Assembly (NCBI RefSeq): GCF_020921035.1
Contig: NC_063155.1
Span: 14,279,311 to 14,343,310 of the forward strand
Length of the DNA stretch: 64,000 nucleotides
Direction of reading: 5' to 3'
DNA from: Rhodamnia argentea
Taxonomy: Eukaryota; Streptophyta; Magnoliopsida; Myrtales; Myrtaceae
Shown: piece after piece, positions 55,201 through 64,000 of the stretch
Layout: each line of letters starts with the position of its first letter
Position numbering within the stretch: position 1 is the stretch's first letter
Translations under genes and position numbers: made by a program
The notes under the pieces: model-generated
Seen by the model: the letters and a program-made list of their open reading frames with translations, nothing else
What the model was told of the DNA's origin: nothing
The model's database searches: none

Positions 55201-56217
55201 TGTTTATATCTCACTGGCAGAAAAGCTTTCATGCAAATTTGTCATTTTGTATTCTCTATTGTTATTTTCTAAATTCAAGGAGACGAACCTTCTAAATGGG
55301 GCTGGAATTTGGAGGTAAGCTTGTAGAATTAGAATATGCATAGTCACACATACACAAAAAATTGTCAGCTTTTTCTGAAAGAGTTTAGCATCCAAATGGT
55401 TGGGGTCCAAGGCGTTAGGTTGATCCCTTCTCTGCCTACTTTTATTTTCTGAAACTTGGTTTCTGCTATGTTAAGTCTTCTTTTCATGATTTTGTTTGCA
55501 GGTTTAAGCTGCCAACAAAAAGCTGTAACACGTTATACAAGGACATGCACAGACATTGATAAAGTTCGAAGGAAGAAAGAGGACTTGAGAGGAATGTGGG
55601 TAATAATTCAAAACTTTCATACTTCTATCGGAGCATCTTTTTCGCATGGCCGTTGACATTTCTCTCTTTTGTGTGTGTTTGTGTTTTTTTTTTCCTCCCC
55701 ATCACTTCTTCTATCCTTTTCTTTCTTTTCTTTGCCTCTCTTTCTTTTGGTTTTAGTAGTACCACTTTCTTGTCCCGGACCACCACCGGCACCACCACCA
55801 GGCACAAATTCACATACAACATCAACTTAGTTGCCTTTTCAACTCACGCTCACATTACAGCATTCTTTTTTAACAGCCTCTCTTTGCTCCTCTTTAGAAA
55901 AGGTTACATATCCTTAGATTTTCTTCTTCCGTTATCTCTCTGGCTCTATTTTCTAAATCTCATGAAAAGAAAGTGGGTGATGAGGAAAAGAATTTCTTGG
56001 AATTGGTAAATTCCTAGCATTCAACAAAAAAAGGCTTGGGAGATATAAAAGTGAGATGCGCGGGATTTCCAAAGCAGCAATTTCTTTTTTCCCTTTTGGG
56101 ACAAAAGGGTGTTAATTTTTTTTTTCTTTTCTTGCATTATTGCTTCCACTGTGCTCGATTTGGGTTGAGAGAGTAGACGTTATGGACTGTCTTGTTGCTC
56201 ATCCATTCAAGGATTGG
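49222..56217. other. Long T-rich region without recognised coding exons
   Basis: Seven kilobases without any transposon domain or host-protein motif that I can recognise. Composition is intron-like: T-rich, with many possible acceptors (for example before 55500) and donors. It might be introns of a long or non-coding transcript starting near 48990, but no exon can be supported. A 184-codon minus-strand frame at 54393-54947 crosses the purine-rich tract and is judged spurious. Confidence 0.3.
54565..54745. other. Homopurine-rich tract with G-runs
   Basis: About 180 bases of mostly A and G on the plus strand, including ggggttttgggggggggtg near 54611-54629 and agagaagggaagagagagag after it. It could favour triplex or G-quadruplex structure. 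No element ends were found. Confidence 0.5.
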
Positions 56218-56412
56218 GTCACTTGGAGCTAAATTAGCAGTACAACTAATATAACAAAAGTAAGATGCTTGTGCATATGTTTTTATGGGTCATTGGGTCT
56301 TGCTTATGCATATGATTAAGCCACTTAGAGCTAAATTAGCTGTACCACTAATATACCCGAAAGTCAGATTCTTGTGCATATGTTCTTATGGGTCACTAGG
56401 TCTTGATAATTT
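56218..56412. repeat. Tandem duplication, period 102 bp
   Basis: Unit 1 from 56218 (cacttggagctaaattagc) and unit 2 from 56320 (cacttagagctaaattagc) share attatacgaa-type spacing and the ttgtgcatatgttNttatgggtca segment with scattered differences. Confidence 0.75.
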
Positions 56413-59400
56413 TTTTAGCAATGTGATATGCCATTTAGTTTTGTAATTCAGAGTTGATCCTTGCTATGGCAAATGAATGCCAAAAGCAGAAGCTCATTAC
56501 TTCAGGGTATTCACTGACAATGATCTTGATCAGCTTATTAGAGGATTCATCCTTCGGAAAGTACATAATTTAGCGAAAGGTGTGAGCTGATGACCATCTT
56601 TTAATTTTCTGGGACCCCAATTTTTGTTTGCATTCATATGATATCGAAGCATATGAATGTACCTTGACAAACATAGGATACCACAACCATCATGGACCCA
56701 GTTCAACTCTTTAAAACTCCAACCCCGCCCCCCCCCCCTCTCTCTCCCCCCACTTCCTTTTTAGGCGCAAGTTGGGGGAAGTATTCGCGGTTCTGCTTTA
56801 CTTTAGCGGGAAAACTTTCGATTAAACTCAAACTATTACCCCACGAAGATGAGCCGAACTAGTGGCTTCGGTATGCTATACATGACTGCGAAACACAACT
56901 TCGTACTCCATGTTAGCATGTGATCGGAGAACAGCGCAACCTAAATCTTGGAAATTCAGCACTTGGAATTTCCAAGATCAAACCAAAAACAAGCTCAAAA
57001 TCTGGTTCTTTCTGTAGATGCTGAGTCATAAGATTTACATAGGACCAGTATACTGAAGCACTGAACAAGATGTCCAGAAACAAGACCGGTGAAATCCAAC
57101 TGACCCTACAGAGCACAACGGGAAGCATTAGCTATCGATGTCTAAATAATAGAACACATGAAGAAGATGCCATCTGTTGTTGCTAATATCCCTCAAGATT
57201 CAAGAACGTTTCAACAACAATCCAAACTTGGGCTAGCCAGCCTCCAACTTGTTATCTTGAAAGAAGCTATTCTCTATCTTAATTATTTGGCCAATAGAAT
57301 TCTTAGTAAATTAATTTTGTATTAGTAGCTGAGCCAGTTTGGATTTGAACAGCAAATCGAATTAAGTCGAACTGACCCGAGCTGAAGTGAACCGATCAAC
57401 CTTTTCGAACTATCGTTCGGATTGGTTCTGATTGTCTGATGGAACACCTGTGGCCGGTTACGGAATTCCTTCTTTGCCAGTGATAGGTAGAGTAACTGGT
57501 GATTTTCCACACAAGTTACAGCATCGCCAGTGTTAAAATCAAACATCCTCAATTGCCCTCTTTTCAGCTTTGACTTCCCCCAAACCCTTGTGGTCCAGTA
57601 GAGAGACCACTATGCCACTTCCAGGATTCAACTCCGTTGGTGTCCTTGGAAAATGATGTTTCTATGGAACGAACAACTTTTGCACTGTTTAATATTGCTA
57701 CGTGTGGTTATAGCTAAGTACACATGTCAGTGATCGCTAGCCAAAATTGATCGAAAAGATTAATTTTTTTTATTAAAATCAAATTGACCAAATTAAAAGA
57801 TATAACATTGAATTGACATACATACAATAGGTTAAAGATTTATATTTTTTATAATTTCTCTCCCAAATTGTATAAGATTTTTAGCTAGAAAGCACCGACA
57901 CTAGTTGTGCTAACATCCGCCGCCTCATTTCTTACATTCCCTGATTTTGGCAATTAGACATCCATCCCGAGGACTCTTCAACATGCGACCAACGCGTGGT
58001 CAACTTTTTAGACATGAGAGTCTACCATTTCGACATGCCATTTCAATATGCGTAAGATCAATTTTAAGCATTTTTAATAAATTGAGAGTCAAAATGTGAA
58101 TTTATCAAAAATATATATATTTCAGTCATATATGTATTTAGCTAGCAAAAAAAAAAATAATTCTAATTGTGAATCAATAACGGAAGAAGAAGAAGATGAA
58201 AAAACACTCACCGTCGAATATAAAAATATTAAATAACGTGTTCCAACGTATCAAATTTTTCTATTTTTTGAGAAATGACGGATCGGATCGGGTCGTGTCG
58301 TGTCTCATGTTGCTTATCGATATCGGTACTACTTAGGTTTTTGGCAATTGACCTCAAACCTGTCTCTCTTCTTCAAACCCTCCTCCCGTTTACGTCCCAT
58401 CAGGATTTGAGTAGCTCGATATCCTATTGTCAGGTGTGATGCATTGTAGACCCCCTATCTCTATTTTCAATCCACAGGTGACATTGCTGCGTTACTCCTC
58501 CCTTTTATCTTTTCAAGCTGTCGCAAGAACTTCCCATCAAAATCCGTCTCGTAACCCCGAGATGCCCCATGTTGCAACAGCTTGCACGTAGATTAGTGAT
58601 CCTAACTTTTTGCACATTATCTTCTCAATAAACCTTGATTATCTCTTAAGAAGATGATCCTTCTCTAGACCTTGATTAGAACTCAACTAGCCAAAAAAAA
58701 AATAAAATTAAAATTAAAATTGAATTGACATAATTGCAAATATGTTTATAAATCTTTTTGATAATTTCCCCCTATCTTGTCGTGTTATTAATTTTTCTCA
58801 AAATATATAGTAACTTCATATTAATTTGATAGTTCAAAGCGAACTAAATAAGGACATATTCGACCAAAAAATAAATAAATAAGGACATAAACTATAGAAT
58901 TTCCAATAAGGAAATACGATTTTCAAGAGTGCTGATAAATAGGCATTTTCTGCAAGCTTCATTGTCTCGAGGCACTTATTTAACGTATTCAATAAAATGG
59001 TTTGCTTTAAGCTAGACTTTATCATCACCGACTTAGATAGTCGTTGATCCTTATCACGATCCATCATGGTATCCTGACGAGAATCAAATAGTAATTCTCA
59101 AGCTCGAGTCTCCTTTCTGGATTTGTGCCATGTTAATAAATTTTTTTCGAAAATTTGATAAGATCACAACATTGTATTGAACTAATATTTGATATTACGA
59201 AAAAGCCATGAGGGCAGTCATGCTACGTTAAGTTACTGTAGTAATTGTTATTATCATCATCAATAATTTGACTTATGTTCTTGCATAGGAAAATCTTCCT
59301 TATTTTCGTCGAATTATTCAAGGAAACAAAGGGCGATCATTGTCACGGGGCGGTCATTGTCACGTTGGTTGGCTTGGACTGAGATGCAGGGGGGTAGATT

Positions 59401-61079
59401 CGTCAATTACTATGAGTTGTGCTAAGTCGCGTGGGCCCCGCTCCACCGACATGCTCACATCACCCCCACGTACTTAGCTTATCTTTGTCACTTTGCCATC
59501 CTCCATTTAATCCCAAGAATATACTCTCTTACTTTTCCAAAAAGATAGAAAAAAAATATGTTACTGTACCTATTTTTTTCCCCCAGGATTGTGATTCTTC
59601 TTAGAATGCTCTATGATTACGTATTTAGGATAATAAGGAGTTTTACGAAAATAATTAAGATATCGTTCTTAGCCGTGTTGGGAGTTGGCCGTTCTGATAA
59701 CCGACAACTCTAGCTAACGGCTACCTTTAACTTAATAAAGTTTTGATGACACCTAAAGAAGTTGTCATGTTAACGGATACAGCCAGGTAGATGCAATATT
59801 CTCTCCAAAAAAAACACTTAGCACCATGGTTGTCAGCTCCGCATGGAGGGAATCCTTTCTTGAGATCGTCAGAGAATCCATTTTTCATTCCTTTATTGGG
59901 ACGCTTAAGGGGGCCGCTCTAGGGATCCTAGAAGCGTTCAAAGCTTACTAATTTATAATATATGATTACCAAATGGGGAATTGGATGGTGCACTAGAGTA
60001 GATTGACATATCTTTGTTGTTCTTTTTTTTTTTCTTTTTCCTGTAGAGTGATATTGACATATCTTTGTTACAATTAGGAGAGTTGAACACATAATTACGC
60101 TTCAGTTGAACTTGAAACTTTTACTATTTCGACAACTTTGATGGTACTGAACTTGACAAACCCTCCAAATCACTATTTTCTCTCTTTTAATTCATGCTTC
60201 ATTTATCATCTGTTTCATAAATTATTGTGTCATGCTTTGTTTTGTCAAGTTAGAGGCAATAAGGTTTTGTACCAGATTGATAATAGGGAGGACAATATCA
60301 ACATGTGGTCACTTCAATCTTCTTTTCTTTGCTACGGAACAATATTTTTATGTCCGAAATTTCATCTCGACTAGTCTCCATGCACGTGCAGGGAGGGAGA
60401 TAATAAAGACTATAACGTCTATACTCGTTCACTGATTTACTAGCATTGTGGAACTTATCCTTGTTTACACTAGAGGTGGAGGTGTCCATAAGCTAAATTT
60501 TACAATATTTACCCTAATCACCCTTTTTTTTTTCTTACTGCCGAGTGTCGATGGATGAGACACTATTAACAGACATGAATGAAGTCAAAAGCAATAATCT
60601 CTCTCTAACACATGTAATTACGTGCATGTTTAGTGGGGGAACAGTAGAGGATTTTGCTAGCATAATAATTTTTGAACGGCTGTAAGAGTAATAGCACGTT
60701 GTGAATCATGAACTCTTGATATACTGAGACCCACAACAACTTCTAATCGATATTGTTTTCTCTAGAATAGCATGTTAATCTCACAGTGGATTAAGAACTG
60801 TAGGATAATCATAAGGGGAAAAAGAAAACCACCCTAAGATCAAGGAAAATGCATCACTCTTTCAACAAGTAACGAAACCAAGCATCCAAAGAATATGAAA
60901 ATTTCCCCAAGAAATAATTTAGCCACAACAAGAAAATGCCTACTTCACGAGGAAAAACAGGAAAATAAAAACCCTAATTTTCTTTTTCTTTCCTCTATTT
61001 CTTTTCATTTGGTATCTTCACTCAAACCCACTGAAGATTCAATACTGTTCTTGTCCATGCCATATTTCCACTTCCACAC
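56413..61079. other. Intergenic DNA upstream and 3' of the IDD gene
   Basis: No coding exon recognised. A homopyrimidine stretch lies near 56727-56752 (ccgccccccccccctctctc). The last ~180 bases (60900-61079) are likely the 3' UTR of the IDD gene, being A/T-rich with several AATAAA-like words on the minus strand. Confidence 0.35.
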
Positions 61080-62630
61080 TCACTCCAAGTCTGAGAAGCA
61101 GCTTGCATTGTTCTGATCCGCAAAGCCAAAACCATCCCTAACCTTCAACGCGGATTGCTCGCGCTCGTACGCCTCTTGAAGCTCCATCCCCTTGGTGAAC
61201 CCTAGCAAGCTCCCCACGCTGACCCTCCCGCTCCCGGCGTTGACCTCGCCGGCCAACCCCAGGAAGTCCCTGGTCAGCCCATCGCTCTTCCGCCACGGCC
61301 CGAGGCTCTCCAGAGGAGATGCCGCCAGCCCTTTGAAGAGCTCTGGGGGGATGCTCTGTGCGCCATAGTTGGCCCCCGTGCCGGGTGATGCGATGTGGGT
61401 GGCCGTGCGAGCTGAGTGATGATGATGATGATGGTGGCCAATGGCAGAAGTGGCTGCCGCGCCCATCGTGGTGGCCTTCTGGAGCAGCGCGGTGGCCGAG
61501 AGGTGCGCGGACGCGCCGGTGGCAGCACCATGGAGGGCTTGGAAGGGCGGGACGAGTTGTGGTTGGGCGGAGAGCGGCGGGACTTGGAAACGAAGGATTT
61601 CGGGTTTTACGTGGGCATGCAGAGGAGGGTAGCTAGGGTTTTGGGGCGGATCCCAGTTGGGGGTGAGGGAAGCGTGGGTTGCCAGCTGCGGCGGCGGGGG
61701 GTTGCAGAGGAGGGAAGGGAGAGGGAAGAGAGTGGGTGGTGGTTGAAGGTGGTGGTGGTGAAGAGGGATGTTCGGGTCGACGGTGGTGAGTTGACTCGCC
61801 GAGAGCCTTGCACTCTCTTCGGCTAGGGCATCACAAAATGCTCTGTGCGTCACAAAGCTGTCCTTCCTGTGTACAACAAAGAGAGAGATTTGGATGAGTT
61901 ATAACATAGTTTCAATGGAGATAAAGAATGGAAGGTCAATGTTATGGATGAATATGAACTACAAAAGGTGGGTAACTTTATTTGTGATAGATAACTATTT
62001 GCTTATCTGAGATATGTCAAAAAAAAAAAAAAAGGGGGTCATGCGTGGTTTTTATATAACATTAAATCTGAATGTTATTAAAGTGAAGGAAAACTGAGAT
62101 GGGTGTATTGGCAAGGCTTTGATGATCAAGTACAACAAGCATGAATGCGAGGTTCATGTCTTTTTCATCCGCGGATTCTACTCTAAGTCACGATAGTTTT
62201 TCTACACGGTGATATCGACTTAAATCTTTTATAGCAAATTCAAGGAAGAACTTCCCAGGATTCTACAGAGACGTAGCCTTACTTGGTGTTCATTAGTTTT
62301 GAGGAAGTGAGGCAACTATGGATTGCATCAGTGACACTGATCTCGAGAAGGTGTTAAACCGTGAAGTTCATTCGTGCGTCAGTCGAATGATACAAGTTCA
62401 TGCAAATAGGGGGAGACGCAACGAGTGAAAAAAGTCTTTCAAGGGACAAAAAAGAAGCAATTGGAAAGGAACTAGACCTCCATTTTCAAACAGACTTTAG
62501 AGGAAAGAAATCATCACCGCACAGCGAGGGCCTACGGCTTGCGCATGAGGACTAGAAAGGCAGCCTAAGGACGTCATTAAAGCGTGCACAGAACACAAAG
62601 AAGGAATTTTCCTCCAATGGTCAACATAAA

Positions 62631-62696
<66 letters not shown>

Positions 62697-63214
62697 CTTG
62701 TTTTGTGCACGCAAAATGTGCATATCATTGTCTTGAAAGCCCAAGAAAAGAGAGGCTTGTTTTGTGCATGCAAAATGTGCATATCATTGTCATGAAAACC
62801 CAAGAAAAGATCAAGATGTAGGTGCAATTCTTTCGTTTTTTCTGAGAATATGGGTAAACTGAGAAAGCATTGGCAATGGCGGATTCGACAATTTTCAAGA
62901 TGACGAGGGGTTTCCACAGTCGGAATTCAAGAGGGCTCTCTGCAAAAAGCATGAACTAATCAATGACAATTTTCAAAATGTGAAATTATCTTCTTCCTCT
63001 TCTTTTTTTTTCCCCTAGTGGGGGAAAACAGATAGTCCAGGACTTTTCATGGCTGCAAATAAAGCTGAACTTCTTTTGCTTTTTTCACCGAGCTAAGGAG
63101 AAAATCTCTATCATTGCCCTCGTGACTGCAGTTCCTAAGTACCGAAAAGTAGTAATATTACCACCCTTTTCCCTGTTTTCTCTTTTGTTTTTTGGCTGAT
63201 GATACAGAAGACTT

Positions 63215-63268
<54 letters not shown>

Positions 63269-64000
63269 CATGATGATTCTTTCTTCGTTTCTCAGGAACT
63301 GCAAAGATGTATCAGAAGCTTACACAAGAACAGCTCATTTTCACCCGTAAAGGGTCATTGGGGATATCATTCACTTTGAAAATGAATCATTTCATTAATT
63401 ACCGAGTATTGATAATTTTATTTTATTTTTTTCTTTTTGCGACAAAACTGGTTTTCTCACTTTTCCTTGGAATATCCCCACATAAATCCCCATGCAAATT
63501 GAAGCTGGCCATGAGACATTTTAGCAAAGAGCAAGATAATGCCTAGCATTCCAAGTGTGTTAACAAAAACTTAATAACAAGAAGGCTGCTGCATGTTTGA
63601 CCAGAACCGTCAGTATTTTCAATGTTGAATGTCGGTTGATGCTGAAAGGAATAGTATGCACTAAATGTGGCATTGTGGAAGGAACAATTAAAAACAAAAT
63701 TAAGGGAAATAAGAGGATTAATTTGAGAGAGTTATCATGAGAATTGATTAATCAGAAATGACGATTAATTTACCTGGAGAAGAGAGTGCCACAATCACAT
63801 CTATACTCTCTGGTTCCACAGGTCTTGGAGTGAGCCTTCCAATCAGACTGGACAGCATAGATCTTGGAGCATTTCTCACACTTCCACTTCTTCTCTCCAT
63901 GCTTCCTGCAGTAGTGCTTCTTGATCCCGGTGAGGTCGCCGAGAGCCCTCGAAGGGTGGTGGTGGACGCAGGTGGGCTCGGGGCACACATAAGCTCTCTT
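61080..64000 (-). CDS. INDETERMINATE-DOMAIN (IDD) zinc-finger transcription factor, 3' two exons
   Basis: The visible parts are exon 64000-63774 (continues past the window end) and the last exon 61866-61080 (TGA), joined across a GT/AG intron (63773-61867) in an AGG codon. The upstream exon holds most of the conserved ID domain: VCPEPTCVHHHP...GIKKHYCRKHG (second C2H2 finger), KWKCEKCSKIYAVQSDWKAHSKTCG (third, C2HC) and REYRCDCGTLFSR (fourth, completed in the last exon by KDSFVTHRAFCDAL). The last exon adds 262 residues with two IDD C-terminal motifs, SATALLQKATTMG and LTRDFLGLA, a run of seven His and Pro/His-rich linkers, ending NNASCFSDLE. IDD proteins bind DNA in the nucleus and act in root patterning, flowering and starch or gibberellin pathways. 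The exact member is not assigned. The first fingers and start are outside the window. Confidence 0.92.
62632..62695. repeat. (AG)n microsatellite, about 32 repeats
   Basis: Uninterrupted ag/ga repeat in the IDD intron; likely variable between individuals. Confidence 0.95.
62695..62812. repeat. Tandem duplication, period 59 bp
   Basis: Two units (gcttgttttgtgcacgcaaa at 62696 and gcttgttttgtgcatgcaaa at 62755) differ at a few bases and adjoin the AG repeat. Confidence 0.85.
63217..63265. repeat. (AG)n microsatellite, about 24 repeats
   Basis: Second uninterrupted ag repeat in the same intron, ending before gatgcatgatg. Confidence 0.95.

Larger units (their letters stand above)
61867..63773 (-). 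other. Intron of the IDD gene, with AG-rich microsatellites and a short tandem duplication
   Basis: A 1.9-kb intron. It carries (AG)n runs at 62632-62695 and 63217-63265 and a 59-bp direct duplication at 62695-62812. The flanking splice sites (gtaaatt donor; cttcaggt-type acceptor ttgtacacag) are good. Confidence 0.85.

Noticed and set aside
62632..63265. AG runs as centromere or satellite DNA
   Set aside because: Simple microsatellites within a gene intron.
1..64000. CRISPR arrays, bacterial operons, defence systems
   Set aside because: The window is plant nuclear DNA; repeats found are transposon- or microsatellite-derived.

Overview
This is a plant nuclear genome window, almost certainly a eudicot. 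The evidence is spliced calmodulin-like and INDETERMINATE-DOMAIN zinc-finger genes with plant-type introns, an intronless plant P2B calcium ATPase, and plant lineages of Ty3/Gypsy, Ty1/Copia, L1 LINE, FAR1-type Mutator-like element (MULE) and tRNA-derived SINE. The short elements with 'caaataaggg' arms and GC-rich cores resemble repeats I associate with Myrtaceae (eucalypt relatives). That is an impression from memory, not a proof.

Layout. 1-850: last exon of a small membrane-protein gene (+). 2000-3514: four-exon calmodulin-like gene (+). 3515-6165: AT-rich intergenic DNA with MITE-like repeats. 6166-6455: broken fragment of a plastid peroxiredoxin Q gene (-). 6718-11664: a MULE with inverted arms of about 300-400 bp around a decayed FAR1/FRS-type transposase (-). 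11693-21259: a decayed Athila-type Gypsy element (+), its 5' LTR cut away at the MULE junction and a 396-bp MULE-type MITE inserted in pol. 21260-28200: intergenic DNA with a SINE and several inverted-repeat elements. 28435-31620: intact autoinhibited Ca2+-ATPase gene (+). 31908-46052: a Tork/TNT1-like Copia element that has received two later insertions, a 3.05-kb solo LTR in its 5' LTR and a nearly intact 6.4-kb L1 LINE (-) in its RNase H region. 46053-61079: long, mostly unrecognised DNA with nested MITEs at 47149-48940 and no recognisable protein domain. 61080-64000: 3' two exons of an IDD-type C2H2 transcription factor (-), running off the window end.

How it fits together. The host genes are ordinary single-copy-looking genes separated by layers of transposons. 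Two of them, the calmodulin-like protein and the Ca2+-ATPase with an N-terminal calmodulin-binding-like helix, belong to the same calcium-signalling pathway, but nothing shows their proximity is functional. Target-site duplications give a clear order of events. The Copia element landed about 290 bp 3' of the ATPase, then received the solo-LTR parent (TSD GAGAT) and the L1 (14-bp TSD). The Gypsy element was hit by a MULE-type MITE (9-bp TSD), and its left end was lost together with the right end of the MULE in a break repaired with copied filler DNA.

I found no convincing undescribed biological system. The strongest items for a second look are the near-intact L1 with a repeated 5' UTR, the templated filler junction, the FAR1-type MULE with long arms, the MULE-MITE family with perfect 9-bp TSDs, and the intron-bearing peroxiredoxin Q fragment between two transposon-like sequences.
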